A DNA stretch of 64,000 nt from Silurus meridionalis (GCF_014805685.1 NC_060890.1:17277000-17340999); one strand, 5' to 3'. Positions 22,299 to 35,345 are shown, numbered from the stretch's first letter. The notes: generated from the letters alone by a model not told the origin. Program-made: numbers and translations.

Positions 22299-25200
22299 TC
22301 AGTGGACATAAGTCTGAACCTCGGCCAGTCTGGAGCAGCTTGGTGTGCCCATTCTCTGAGCTCTCTGATATAGGTCACTGTCACCGAAATAGCGTGCACG
22401 GTACAGCAAGCCCTCCTCTGTGGACAAACACACACACAAACACGGATATGATATTCAATCTGCATGCTGCAACACTGATCAACAAGTCGTCACAGCAACG
22501 TCCCCTTCCCACACTCACAACCATATGTGGGGAAAAAAGGGCACCCCCGAACCCTTGAGTCACATTGCTGCAGGATTATCAGGGGTCGTATTTACTCACA
22601 CCGCATCTCTCAGTTCAGGTTCTCAGATGCTTTTTATTTTTTTGATGTGTTGTAAAAGAAAGATGACAATTCTTTTTCCGAGGAATACTGTTTAAACGTG
22701 CATTCGGGTGATGGCGTAAGATAATGACGATGCACGCTGTGAGTCAGAATTTAAGCAAAAAACAGAGAAAGAAACCTGGACTAATCGTCCTAAGGCAATT
22801 CTGATTAATCGTGACGTGGTGTGACGTGTCTGCTTGTGTAGAAATAACCAAAAAACCCAAACAACACAGTGGAAGGAAACGGTTTGTGGTTTTGTGGCTT
22901 TGTCTGCAGGACAAAGAGGATAGCTGAACAAGTAGTGCTGACTCAGGGAATCAAGTGAAAAAAAGGAAAAAAAAAAGAAAAATTCACACACGTCTCCTTG
23001 GACCTCTGAAAAAAAACAATCAAAAATAAAATACACAAGAGTAGAACTTGTGTCTTATCTGGTATAAATCCTCTCTTGCACTCATCTCCTAAAGCCCTTA
23101 CTAAAAATTTAATAAAGAATTATAGCTTTTTTATTATTATTACTACATAAGACATGTGCCTAATTCCAGTCCCCCGACTAGAACTACATGAAGGACTGTT
23201 TCATTATAAGGTGTAGTACTGAAAAGTATACAAAATATCAAACAAACATGGCAATGCTCAGTTGTTCCTTTTGAATAGACAGTTAAGTGCAGAAACAGCA
23301 AGCTAGTCAGCTAATGCAAATATGCAGGGTAAGAGATTTTACTGTGTTACTATATGTTTTTGCCAGAATAGTTTTACTTTTTCCTTCAGAGGATTTTCAT
23401 TTCGATAAACGTTTACTTCACATTTTAATGTGTAATATTTTTATATATATCTAATAACCTTTTATACTTCATCATTACTTCAATAAATAAATCGACTTAA
23501 ATGAGAACCTGTCTCATGACCACAACGTCTCATTGTGATTTTTGCAAGAGTTTTCGTAACGGTTCTCTCACTGTGTGCTTGCAGAAAACTGATCGGAAAA
23601 CTGATTTTGTTTTTTTGGTTTTACAAATTGGTTACAAATTGGTTGTACAAATGTAAAAGGAGTACTTCTCATTAAAGCATTTCACTGCATGTCGTGCCCT
23701 GTATGTATGTGTATGTGACAAATAAAATTTGATTTGATTTGATTTGATACTTTAACTTGAGTTATATTTATGTTTAACAAATGCAATGCAACGTGCTAAT
23801 CTGTTTTAATAGTTACAAGCAGTTTGTCAAGTAAAAAATAAAAATAAATAAATAAATAAATAAAAAACACAAGTCAATCAAATGGGAAGAAAAAACAAAT
23901 TTGTAATTATATTAAAGATTTTTCTGCACATGACTGTGGGATTTAGTGCTATTTCTGGGCCTGGAGTTAATTAAGGAATAAAAATGCCACTTCTGATAAT
24001 GACAATTGTACTTAGGACCAGTACTGGATTTCTGAGTTCTGTAGTTCACATTTGGACAGTAATCTACAAGCAGTCTACATGTTAAGCTGAAATCAATTAC
24101 GTTGTATTGTAGTGTAGTTTAGTGTAGTATGGGGTATAGGGTAGTGGGTAGTGGGTAGTCTGCATATTTTACCTTATTGAAAATATTTGCTTAATTTGGT
24201 GCCCATTTCCTATTGCCTAATTTGAGGAAGTGACCTAGACACGGTTGAAAAACCTCACATCCTGTGACAGATCTAACCAAGAAAAACCAAGAGACCTTAA
24301 AAGCATTAAAGGTGACCAGAAAACTGTCTCTCCTGATAAACATCGATGGACCTTATAAACTAAACTACAAGCCTAAATACAGATTTAAAGTAGAGTATAG
24401 CTCTAAATACATCAGATCAAAAAATATAAAAGGCCATGTTTATTATGAAGGTGCAAATCAGAGGGTGGCTTATTCCTCTCTACCTCAGGTGTCCACAAAC
24501 TACGGCCCGTGGGCTGAATAAGACCCACCTCCACATTTGAAACGGCCAGAGATATATTTTGAAATGTACATTTTAAATATATGTTGTACTCATATCATTG
24601 ATAATAAAAATTGGCTTTATTCATTTCAAGGCACCGAAAGTTAGTTAAAAATCCATGTCATTATCAGAGCGGCCTCTAGAGGCGAACCGCTGAGTCCACA
24701 TGCTGTTAGTTTTTATACACGTGTAACTGCGTGCTGCACAGAGAGCGCTATATTATATTTATTATATTATAATTTATCAATTATAATTATATTTATTATT
24801 GGATTCATTCCTTTGCACATTTTTATGATTCAGTACTTTTTTTGTAATAAAGAGTGCTGCGTTTGTTTGTTTCTTATCCATTTGGTTTTTATTCATTTTA
24901 AAAACGATAAATCGGTTGATCCATCGGTTATCGGTAATGACGATCCAACCCTGGTATTGGTCAAATCCGCTATTGGTCGACCTCTAATAACCTAATTATT
25001 TGTTAGATTTACCCTCCAACCATACGCATAAGTAAGTAAATGTTGTGATTTCAATGGCAATGAAAATGAAAAAAAACTTCATTATAATAGTAACAATGCT
25101 CTTGAAAAAGGCTATGTATCTCTTGAAAAGAGATTTGTGTCCCTCACAAAAAAAAGTTTGGGGTCCTCTGCTCTACCTCATTGGGCACTGCATTAAGGCT

Positions 25201-26438
25201 AACAGCATTAAACTCTGATCAACCCATGGCTTCAGATTAGCATGTTATGCAAGTACGAGGCCAAAGTTCTAACTGGAAAGTGAAGGATTATCTGTTTATA
25301 AACCAGACTTGTGTATGAAGGTGTATTAAGGAACGGTTGAATGATTTAGAATCGTGTTTGTGGGAAGAAAAGCACATACTGTGTTGCTTCTCCTTCCAGC
25401 AGCTGTTGCGGAGATTGGAGATGTAGTCTTCCTCAACGCTGCGCTCCACCTGTCTCAGGTTTGCGCCACTGTGCTCCTGACTGAAGCGCTCGCTCACGTA
25501 GTACGGCACGTGTAGGGTCTCAGTCATCCGCTTCTGTGTATGACCTACAGAACTGCAACCCAAAACAGCACACGTGTTTAAAAAAAACAGAGAATCTGAT
25601 CACGTATAGACTGCATCTGAGTTAATTAAGCATCGGTTTTTAAAAAGCCAGAGTCGGACTACATATTATTCATTCAAATGCTCAAATCAGGGATCAAAAG
25701 AAAGAACAGAGATAGGATGATGGTGGAAAGCTCTGAAACACTTCTCTTTCAACACAAACTGCATGTGATAGGCAGTCAGGGTCAAAGGGACGAGTGAAGA
25801 GATCATGTTCTTAGGTTATGCTCTGGCCCAAATCAGCCCAGTCTGCTGAGGGTTTTTATCTCACCATCATTATCACTCTGGGGTGGTCAGACTGTGGAAT
25901 ATGACATGAGGGTTCAGTTAAAGACTAGTGTGGACCTAGATAAGAACCTGAGCAGCATGCACAGCCCCAAGACACAGTTCACAAGTGGGTTTTTTTTTTT
26001 TTTTTTTTTAAAGAAAAGAACAAGGAGATTGCAACTTATAAACTATGTGTATTAATTTTAGATGGTTTAAAAAAGAAAAGAAAAAGCATGGGTCATAAGT
26101 ATATAAGAGTGGTTGATTCCTGAATGTGTTTCTTTCAGAGAACTTAGATAATTTATTGTCATTGTAGTGATGACAGTATTTCCAGTAAAAAAAACTGTAA
26201 TCCATTGCTTAATAACTGTCTAAATATGAATCTAACTGCAATTTCAGTTACGCTGAAGAGGAAAATTGCTGCCCATTCTAACATAATTATGGCTTCTCTA
26301 GTTAAAAATATCAGGAAAAAACAAATAAAAGGCTTTAAGCGTGCCAAAAAACTGCACATGTGCGCATTTTGTATAATATTAACATCCCTTTTCGTTACAG
26401 TTTTATATATCAGTTAAATTACTTTAGCTGTAAATTAG

Positions 26439-26498
<60 letters not shown>

Positions 26499-26787
26499 AA
26501 TGACCCATCTGTGGTAGGGAATTATAAATCGGTTGTATCTGCTGGAGCTGAAGCTGGCTTGTCACTCCACAAATATGATTAGCTATTGATTAACAGTCCA
26601 GTCAGTGACGGCATCAGCACACAGCTGGATTATCCAATAGTACTACACGTCCACACAGTCATCACGTCCTCATGGGTCTTACCAAACCTCCAGTGAGTGA
26701 ACAGTGTGGACAAATACACCTTCAATTCAGTCCTGATCTACACTGTTCTCTGAGGCACTTATGTCAAGTGTCAAACTAATACTTACT

Positions 26788-26831
<44 letters not shown>

Positions 26832-29800
26832 ACTGTTTACAGTGTAGGGACGAAGTACCTTAACAGACTCGTAGAGAGGTTAAAAAAGGTTCAGTGTATT
26901 AATAGGAAGTGACAGCCAATTTTTTTAGTGTAAATAAGACTGTGTTTAGATGTCAACATAGATATCTGAGCAAATGAATGGCAAATTATAGAACTGTGTG
27001 TTTCATATACAAAACAGATTTTTAATTAAACCCTTGTTTTTATGATGAATGAGTCAAACGTGTGAACCTACGGTCTGTAGTTGAGGCTGTAGGGAGGATC
27101 AGCCACCATCATCTGGCTGAGAGTGGACACAATAACAAGGATGAGTATAGGCATGAGCTGGACCAAGAGAGCCAAACCACCCTGTAGTACAACACACACA
27201 CACACACATTTAAAGAAACCTTAAAATGAACTTAAAGCCCAGTCTAGCCAGTATGCCAAAATATAGCTCTAGTACAAAATTAATTAACTATTAATGAATT
27301 AACACTAAAAAGCAAATACAGTTTATAAGGGTTAACAAAGTAGCTAGCAAATGACACAAACAATTTATCAGTACCATCAATAAAAATATGACAAAGAGAA
27401 AGCAATTAAAGTATGCATTGTATAGTAAGCTATAACAAAATGTGTTTGTGTGAAATAACTCATCAGGTTTCTACATCTGAGAGCCACAACGCCTCTAGTG
27501 CCACTACAGTATAGTGAACACGTCCCATACACAGCTCACTGCTGCCCTCTATTGTTCAACACATACCAAGGCCCTTACTGCACATCATCCTGCAATCGTG
27601 ATGTCCATAAACAATCTTATTAACGAGTGCACTCCAAGTCCAACCAATGCCCAGGTTTTGTATACTCTACACAAAGCCTGCTGTGATCCCACAATTTAAA
27701 AAAATAATGTGAGGAAACAAGAGTTTCACAAACTTCCTGTATAGCCAAAACCCTCCCATTTGGCCATAAGAATATGGAGGCCTGAATATTACACCCTCCT
27801 TCCCTATACTGCTGCAACAAATTTGGATGCATAATAATTCCTGTTCATTGAAACTAAAAGGCCCAAACCTGTGTACCAGGGCATTGTTTTCCTGTTAAAG
27901 AGCCATGAAGTCATGGTTTGTCAGGGTTGAAGTGGAAGAACTCGAATGTCTTGCACAAAGCCTTGACCTTAACAATTCTCGGATTGGAACTCAAAATGTC
28001 TTACTAAAAATCTTGAGGCTGGATGAGCACAAATCCTCATAGCTGTGCTCTTCGATTCTAATGGAAAGTCTTCCTACAAGAGGGTGCTGAATATGGAATG
28101 AAAGGCACAGCAAAGCATGGGCCTAGTGGTGCTGTTGAGGCACCTGCCTAGTAAACAGGAGATCCTGGGTTCAAATCCCAGCAGTGCCTGATGCGATTGT
28201 CCTTCGTGGCTTCAACTTGAATGCCTTCTTGGGAAGGGGTAGCTCAGCGATTAAGATGCTGGACTTCTGATCGAAAAGTTGCAAGTTCAAATCCCGCTGC
28301 CACTGCTGGGCCCTTGAGCAAGGCCCTTAACCCTCAACTCCTCAGTTGTAAAAATGAGATAATTATAAGTCGCCCTGTCTTCCAACTGCCATAAATGTAA
28401 ATGCATGTACAGGAGTGTGATGTTAAGGTGTCCACAAACTTTTGGCCATTCAGTGTAGCCTGTGGATAAGATTTATTTATTTATCACATAGGATACTAAT
28501 CCGCTAATTACAACTATTTTCGCTAATATAACTACATAATGTTGCAGATCTAACCATGCAATAGCTCAGATTGTCCACAACAGTAAGAAGAATAACAAAG
28601 TGCTTTAAAGATTCATTCTCAAAGCTCCTGAATGTTCATTCTGGTTAACAGAGCCGTAGAACCTGTTTACTTACACCCCTTTCTTCTCTTCTTGCACCTT
28701 GCTGTCGGCTGAAGTGCATTCGCCCGTTGCTGTACATGTGAACATTACCTGAGAAAACAATTCAGCAAGAATTTATTCAGATCTGACATCTCAAAGTAAC
28801 ACAGTCTCAAAAACACACTAAGGATGCACTGAGTAGACTGCAAGAGCTTGTACAAGAGCGATCACATGCATGGCTACACACACCTGGATAATCAGATTTA
28901 AATATTCAAATCACTGCTTAGCATTTTGACATTGTTAACGAGCTATGAAAAAATATATATAGCCACATCCGGATACATGGTCCTGCAGAGAGCAACACTG
29001 TCACAGTGTGCAAAAGCTGAGTATCAGGAAGTCTTTTCGTCTCATAATGCAGTGTAACAGAGCAAACCAACACATGGACACTCACTAGAGGGAAATCCTC
29101 CGCCGAAGAACATGTTAAATAGATCCTCTGGGGAGATATCAGGCTGGAAGTCTCGCTCGGAGTGCCTTCGTCTGCCAGGGCAGCTTTTCACCTCGCCGTA
29201 CTGATCATAGTGGCGCCTCTTCTCCGGGTTGGCCAACACAGCATATGCGTTCCCAATAGCTGCGAACACAAAGCAACAATGTTAACATACCACAAAGAAT
29301 TTGCATGAAACTCCAGGAACGATGACCAGATTGTGCCTTACATACATCTGCACTGATATTTATCTATATATACACACACACCTTACATACTGTACATCCT
29401 ACCTAATATTTCATATTTATGTATACATATATTTAATGCACTTGTTTATTCAGCTTTTCTGTACCTTTTCCCAGTGCATTAGCCTTATAACCTTCTTCTA
29501 AATGTATTATTACAACAGTGTCTGCACATTTTTGTCTGTCTGCCTGTCTGTGTCTGTCTGTGTCTGTCTGTGTCTGTCTGTGTCTGTCTGTGTCTGTCTG
29601 TGGACAAATACCACTTCCAGCTGTGCCTTCTGTGATACAGTGATGTTGAAAAAGGCTCATACATGACTCACTATGATAAGTACAGTAGAAGTGGCATGAA
29701 GCAGTGTCAAGAGAAAGCTTGAATTCCTTTTCAATGTAAATAAGCTACAGTACTAAAATGTCATGGTCACCTTTAAAAGCTTCCGTAGCACCAGGTGCAT

Positions 29801-32800
29801 GATTCTTATCAGGGTGAAACTTCAGCGCCAATTTCCGATACGCCTTTTTAAGATCGTCGTCCGAAGCGTCTTTCTGCACCCCGAGAATCTCGTAGTAGCT
29901 TTTACATTGTTTTATTCTGCCAAGAACAGAACAGCACTCATAAGAAGACAAGGACAAGCTTTATATGTGTCATCTGTGTAAAAATAGGCACTAACTGTTC
30001 TAAACAAACCTCTAGAACTTATGGAGAACAGGAGTCGAGGATGACTGAAAGGGTGAACTTATTTCGAGCAGATTAGAGAAATCATGATCTTAAGAAAAAC
30101 AGGCTCAGACAGAGACTGGTTTACAATTATTTCAATATAAATTGATACAAGTGCCAATGAAGATACGGGAAAATCATTTCAGTCATGCTAATCATGTGAC
30201 TTTTTTGTGTGCAATGCTTTAGCAGACATACTTCTTCTTTTACAGAGATTTGGGGAAACTGCTGCTCTTCTTCATGTGCATTTTGGCCAAACATGACTGT
30301 TAACTGGTTTACTCAGCATGCACGCTAAAAAAAATTTAGTGAGCAGCTGATGGTTAACAGTTACTGGGAAAACCAAAGAACTGGTGGTGGATTTCCATAG
30401 GCACAAACAAACTTCATCATTACCACCAGTGAACATTCAGGGAAAGGACATTGTGAGAGTGGACTCTTACAAATACCTGGGTGTTCATCTGAACAGCAAA
30501 CTGGACTGGACAGATAATACTGAGGCAATTTATAAGAAAGGGCAGAGCAGACTCTTTCTGCTGAGGAGACTAAGGTCTTTTGGAGTGCAGAGAGAGCTAC
30601 TAAAGACCTTTTTTGACTCTGTGGTGGCCGTATTCTATGGTGTGGTCTGCTGGTGCAGCAGCATCTCTACTGCAGACACTAAGAGACTGGACAAGCTGAT
30701 CGGGAAGGCCAGCTCAGTCCTGGGGATTATGCTGTACACTGTACAGGAGGTGAGAAAAAGGAGGATGGTAGCAAAATTATCATCATTGCTGGAGAACGCC
30801 TCTCAACCCCTGTATGAAACAGTTTCATCACTGAGCAGCTCCTTAAGTGACAGACTGTTACATCCTAAGTGTCAGAAGGAGCGATACAGAAGGTCTTTTC
30901 TCCCTGCTGCTATTAGACTTTACATCTGAAACTGCTCCCAGTGAACCAGTCACCATAATACACACTGCTATTACTGTTTAACTGTGTGCAATATTACCTG
31001 CAATACGTGCGTAACTAATTACTAGTGGTCTCTTGTTTTTTCTTATTTGTATTTATACATTATGTTGTGTATATACTGTATACTATAGTATGTCTTTTTT
31101 TATATAATTGCATTAATTTTTTTCTTTGCTGCTGTAACAGAGAAATTTCCCCACTGTGGGACAAATAAAGGTAGATCTTATATTATCTTTTATTATTTAA
31201 AAGGCTACCTTGCAAATGTATAATTATTATCTTTTATTTCATTCTGTTTTAATAAAAAAAATTATAATTAAACGTTACACACACTGAACTTCAATGCCAT
31301 GGTAATTCAGCATAAATACAAAAAGGATTCTAGAGCCCACACCTTTTGTTATTGATCAAAGTGTATATGGGAAATAAGAGTGAGAAATTCTGTAGCTGCC
31401 AGGTGAGAATTTCAATTCCACAACCCTTACCTTTTCACAGCATCTACTTGTTCTGTAGTGTATGATTTGGCTGATTCGGATTTCCTGTCCTCTGCCGCAC
31501 TGTGGTTATTAGCACTGGACTGGTCTTCCTCAGGACCCTCGCTGTCTCCTGGAGAACTGCTTTCAGTGGATGCAGCAGCAAGAGACTCGAACAATGCTGC
31601 ACACATCAAAAGTTAAAGAAAATTAACAATAGCAGTCTATTAGAAAAATAATCACATATGACGACTACTACTTCTGCTTTCGGTGGCTCCCATTAGGGGT
31701 CGCCACAGCAGACCATCCGTCTCCATACCCCCCTGTCCTCTACATCTGCCTATTTTAAACCAACTACCTGCATGTCTTCCTTTACCACATCCATACAACT
31801 CCATCTTGGCCTTCCTCTTTATCTCCTTCCTGATGGCTCCAACCTCAGCATTCTCCTACCGATATACCCCATGTCCCTTTTCTGCACATGTCCAAACCAT
31901 CTCAATCTCACATCTCTCACGTTGTCTCCAAAACATCCTACATGCGCTATCCCTCTAATAAACTCATTTCTAATCCTGTCCATCCTCATCCATCTCCAGC
32001 TCTGCTACCTCCAGCTCCACCTCCTGTCTTTTACTCAATGCCACTGTCTCTAATCCATACAACATCTCAGGTCTCACGACAGTCCTATAACCTTTCCCTT
32101 TCACTCTTACAGATACTCCTCTATCACAAATCACTCCTGCTATCACTCTTCTGCACCCACTCCACCCTGTCTGCACTCTTTTCTTTTCTTCTCTAACACA
32201 CTCTCCATTACTTTGCACTGTTGACCCCAGGTACCTGAACTCCTCCACATTCTCCACCTCTTCTCCCTGCAACCGCATCACTCCACTGCCCTCCCTCTCA
32301 TTCACACACATGTACTCTGTCAGTCCCCTTCTCTCCAGCGCATACTTCCACCTCTCTAGGCTCTTCTCAACCTGCTCCCTACTCTCACCACAAATAACAA
32401 TATCATCCACAAACATCATAGTCCACAGAGACTCCTGTCTAATCTCGTTAGTCATGCTTTCCATCACCACTGCAAACAGGAAAGGGCTCAGAGCCGATCC
32501 TTGATGCAGTCCAACCTCCACCTTGAACCAGTCTGTCGTTTCTTCTGCACACTTCACTGCTCTCACATACCTGACTTCCTCATACAACTCCTCTCTCAGC
32601 ACCCTGTCATATGCTTTCTCTAAATCCACAAACACACAATGCAACTTCTTTGGACCTTCTCTATACTTCTCCATTAACATACTCGAAAAACAAATAATCC
32701 GTCTGCGGTGCTCTTCCCCGGCATGAAACCATACTGTTGCTCACAGGTGATCACCTCTTCTCTCAACCTGGCTCCCACTACTCTTTTCCATAACTTCATG

Positions 32801-34509
32801 GTGTGACTGATCAACTTTCTTCCCCCCTCTCCACCATCTTATTCTTCTTTTATGTCACCCTATGCTCCTTCTTCTTCCTAAAATATGTATTTAAATCACA
32901 TATGACTACTGAAAGCTAAAAAAAAATTAAGAGCTAGAAGTAAACAAAAGCAATTTCACAACCTGCACAGTCAGTAATTGCGGGTAATATGGCAAAATAT
33001 CCGAGCACAATACTCCATAATAATAATTGATAATATTATCACAAAATATAATTTTGGTGAGAAATCCTAGAATGAGCAAACAGTGGAAGAAAAAAAAACA
33101 AAAACAAAGAACAAGAGCCTCTACAGGTTAGAAAAAAATGGGGTCAGAGAATGTATGTACTTCATGATAAAATTAATGACCACTATTGTTTATGTCAATA
33201 CAGCTCCATGATGAATTTCCAAATGGTTCAAACTTTTTTTTTTCTTCAAATAAAGAGATTTAGTTCTCACAGGCATAAAGCAAGCTGGGTAAGATTTTCT
33301 TAGCTATTATACTCAGCTGTATTAAATTAGCCACAAACCCACAACTGACTCACAGCTGTTATCTAAAGGGCTACTCGTAGACCTGCAGATGTATGATTAT
33401 TATTTTTTTCTTTCATTCTGAAAGAAATGATCATCATCTCATTATTAATAGAGGTACTCTAATAATTACCAATACACTAACTTAACCTTTTTGAAGCATC
33501 TACTTGTTCTGTGGTGTATGCATTCAACTTCGGTTGTGCAGAGGAACCGTAGCTCAAACTGTGAAAAGACGACTCTTACAGTAACAAGGTGTAGGATTGA
33601 TCCAAACTGGTGGTCACCACTTAATATAACAAAATATAAATATAATATTTCCCCAGTTCCTGGGCTTGTTTGTGTCTTCTGTGTTCCACACCTGATCATA
33701 TTCTAGTACGTCTTATGTGTCTCAGCACAGCTTAATGACTTGGTTGGTTCACAATAGCATATTCAGTTGATGATAGAGCGTATTGAAGTAATAAAAGTGG
33801 TAAGATTTGTAGTACTCAGACATACAAATATTTGAATGGATAATGTCAGAGGGATGCTGTTAAAAAAAAATGTTTATTTTTTTATTTATTTTTTTATATA
33901 TGGTCATGTTCATCCCAAATGGATTATGACTATCGTGATTTATTCTATTATTTATAATTGATATCTATCTATCAAGCTGCCTTGAAACCTGGTGAACAGC
34001 AGTACAGGACCACTGTGATTAGAATGCATGGAAAGACAAATGTATAGTAATAGAACAATAACAAATATCCCATAAGAACCAATTCATCACACTGAATAAA
34101 ATAAAATACAATTTCACATTTTTAGACAATGACACATTTGACACATTGTTTTCAGGTAGAATGAACCTCACCCCCCACCCCCCAAAAAAGGAGCCTAAAT
34201 ATAGGCAGAGTGATTAGATTGTGAGGAGATGTCCAACCGTACTTCGAAGACATTTAGATATAAAATATATATTTAAAAACATGATAAAGACGACCGCTGA
34301 CTCTTATATGACATAAAGATTAGACCCAGGCTAAGCGAATGCGAGAAAATTAGCTAGTCGGCTTATCACTGCTTACCCTGTGCCTTATCGGTCGGAAACA
34401 GTCTCTGTGCTTTTTCTAAAAACCGTTTTGCTTTGTCCACTTCGTTTCTCTTTATTGCTTTGACCGCAATCTCGATACATCTTTCCGCTTCGTCCTTGTT
34501 CACTTCCAT
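22299..34509 (-). CDS. dnajb12: DNAJB12, ER-membrane J-domain co-chaperone
   Basis: Eight minus-strand exons join in phase: 34509-34377, 31596-31431, 29916-29771, 29259-29086, 28748-28675, 27181-27072, 25552-25380 and 22417-22299, giving 364 residues (human about 375). Residues 1-45 start [20 protein letters not shown]. The J domain lies at roughly 105-170 with [27 protein letters not shown] (HPD intact) and [18 protein letters not shown], followed by a G/F stretch [11 protein letters not shown]. One transmembrane helix, [20 protein letters not shown], is encoded by the sixth exon. The C-terminal DUF1977 region contains [14 protein letters not shown] and ends [20 protein letters not shown] and [16 protein letters not shown]12 is known to recruit cytosolic Hsc70 to the ER for quality control and degradation of membrane proteins. 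The last exon is small and about 3 kb from its neighbour. Confidence 0.97.
22418..25379. other. dnajb12 intron 7
   Basis: About 3 kb without coding signal. It holds a LINE tail ending 'gacaaataaaatttgatttga' (about 23690-23755), an (aaat)n patch near 23840-23862 and hAT-like remnants at 24484-25176. An 85-codon frame at 24264-24521 has no recognisable domain. Confidence 0.6.
24484..25176. mobile_element. Decayed hAT-like remnants, possibly nested
   Basis: The block starts 'caggtgtccacaaactacggcccgtggg' and a matching reversed end 'tttggggtcctctgct' appears at about 25157-25172. Inside, 'tggtcgacctctaata' at about 24974-24989 matches the reversed end of another common fish hAT family. Both family links are from memory of end motifs, and no transposase reading frame remains. 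Confidence 0.5.
25980..26030. repeat. Poly-T/A tract
   Basis: A T run then AAAG-rich stretch in dnajb12 intron 6. Several short frames here are artefacts of low complexity. Confidence 0.7.
26442..26496. repeat. (GT)n microsatellite
   Basis: An uninterrupted run of about 27 GT units in dnajb12 intron 6. Confidence 0.97.
26789..26827. repeat. (TAA)n microsatellite
   Basis: About 13 trinucleotide units, uninterrupted. Confidence 0.95.
28119..28189 (+). pseudogene. tRNA-Thr(AGT)-like sequence, degenerate
   Basis: The 3' two-thirds is very tRNA-like: anticodon arm CCTGCCTAGTAAACAGG with AGT at the anticodon, variable loop AGAT, T arm CTGGGTTCAAATCCCAG and acceptor strand CAGTGCCT. The 5' part (gggcctagtggtgctg) does not pair with the 3' acceptor strand, and the D arm is abnormal. 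It is best seen as a tRNA-Thr pseudogene or the head of a SINE rather than a working gene. Confidence 0.7.
28233..28412 (+). repeat. tRNA-headed SINE copy
   Basis: The A-box-like ggggtagctcagcgattaag and box-B-like gcaagttcaaatcccgc lead into 'cttgagcaaggcccttaaccctcaactcc' and end 'ccaactgccataaatgtaaatg'. Same family as 54955-55112 and 60535-60702. Confidence 0.8.
29533..29602. repeat. 10-bp tandem repeat (TGTCTGTCTG)n
   Basis: At least five perfect decamers at 29551-29600, preceded by imperfect TGTCTG units, in dnajb12 intron 3. Confidence 0.95.
30340..31190 (+). mobile_element. 5'-truncated L2-like LINE (C-terminal reverse transcriptase and 3' tail)
   Basis: Frame 30384-30929 reads through the late reverse-transcriptase region of fish L2-like LINEs, with [30 protein letters not shown] and the end [14 protein letters not shown]. 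The 3' tail runs to 'gacaaataaaggtagatctta' near 31170. The catalytic YxDD part is missing, so it is a dead 5'-truncated copy in dnajb12 intron 2. Related pieces lie at 35138-35600 and 46285-46730. Confidence 0.88.
31670..32830 (-). mobile_element. 5'-truncated RTE-type LINE (copy 2, minus)
   Basis: The minus strand from 32680 carries a 236-codon open stretch with reverse-transcriptase motifs: [32 protein letters not shown], an active-site-like FVDDIV (usually FADDIV) and [14 protein letters not shown]. This pattern matches fish RTE-clade elements. The frame breaks before 31970, while the homologous 3' end continues to 31670 ('ggctcccattaggggtcgcc'). Sequence up to about 32830 ('ccggcatgaaaccatactg') extends it 5'. 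It sits in dnajb12 intron 1. Confidence 0.88.
33000..34370. other. dnajb12 intron 1, no gene seen
   Basis: AT-rich sequence with a short C-run (about 34172-34183) and no recognised coding region. A partial repeat of the exon-2 text 'gcatctacttgttctgtggtgtatg' occurs at 33497-33521 and is listed as a finding. Confidence 0.5.
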
Positions 34510-34554
34510 TACGCTCTATATGTCATAAAGGACTTGAGAAGTAGCAACATAAAT

Positions 34555-34640
34555 AAACGCTTAGCATATCCAGGCGGCGCCTTCTGATGACGTCAGACAG
34601 AGAGCACTGTTACACAAACTGACATTTGATTTGTCTCTCC
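34555..34640 (-). promoter_or_regulatory. dnajb12 promoter with a perfect CRE
   Basis: A palindromic TGACGTCA lies at 34588-34595, about 80 bp upstream of the dnajb12 start codon, next to a GC-rich ggcggcgcc (34573-34581). The CRE is a known CREB/ATF site; its use here is inferred. Confidence 0.65.
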
Positions 34641-34857
34641 CTTTGTGAGGATTTAATGTTGTTTTGTCGTTTTCCAGCTCAATCAAATGAATTATTAATG
34701 TATCTGTATGATTATTGCAATGCTAACAATACTACAATACAATATTTGCCCAGGCGCAGGACAATGCCATCATTATAAAGCAACACATTTTGTGGTCTTG
34801 GCTCTGGTGGGATTTGATGTCCTCCATGTTACGTTTGCATATCAGAAATCCTTCTGA

Positions 34858-35137
<280 letters not shown>

Positions 35138-35139
<2 letters not shown>

Positions 35140-35345
35140 AACTGACAGCCTGGATGAACTGATTAACACTGTGACATCTTACATCAGTTTTGTGAAAACG
35201 TGTGTGCCAACCAAAACCTTCTGCAAATTCAGTAACAACAAGCCATGGTTCACAGCCAAACTGAAAAAACTTTTTAAAAAAATGCCAAGAAAGATGCCTA
35301 CAGAGGGAAGGACAAAGCACTGTACAAGCAGGCCGGGAACTTTGT
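35138..35345 (+). mobile_element. L2-like LINE fragment, plus orientation
   Basis: The plus strand reads [20 protein letters not shown], then VPTKTFCKFSNNKPWFTAKL, matching the part of fish L2-like ORF2 between endonuclease and reverse transcriptase. It starts right at the edge of the (TA)n tract and ends where sequence switches to the opposite orientation. Confidence 0.75.

Larger units (their letters stand above)
27690..28460 (+). mobile_element. Decayed DNA transposon with SINE inserted
   Basis: The right end 'gtccacaaacttttggccattcagtgta' (about 28431-28458) resembles a fish Tc1/mariner-type terminus. Upstream, 'gcacaaagccttgaccttaac' and 'gaaagtcttcctacaagagggt' resemble the end of a transposase gene of that class. 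No left terminus was found and the frame is broken. It lies in dnajb12 intron 5. Confidence 0.5.

Noticed and set aside
24264..24521. 85-codon frame in a dnajb12 intron
   Set aside because: No domain, no splice support, and its right end overlaps repeat sequence.
28119..28189. Functional tRNA-Thr gene
   Set aside because: The 5' acceptor strand does not pair with the 3' strand and the D arm is abnormal.
29533..29602. Possible CRISPR-like direct repeats
   Set aside because: The unit is a 10-bp tandem repeat without spacers; an ordinary minisatellite in a vertebrate intron.
31683..32726. Plus-strand frames of 60-100 codons
   Set aside because: Antisense to the minus-strand RTE reverse transcriptase.
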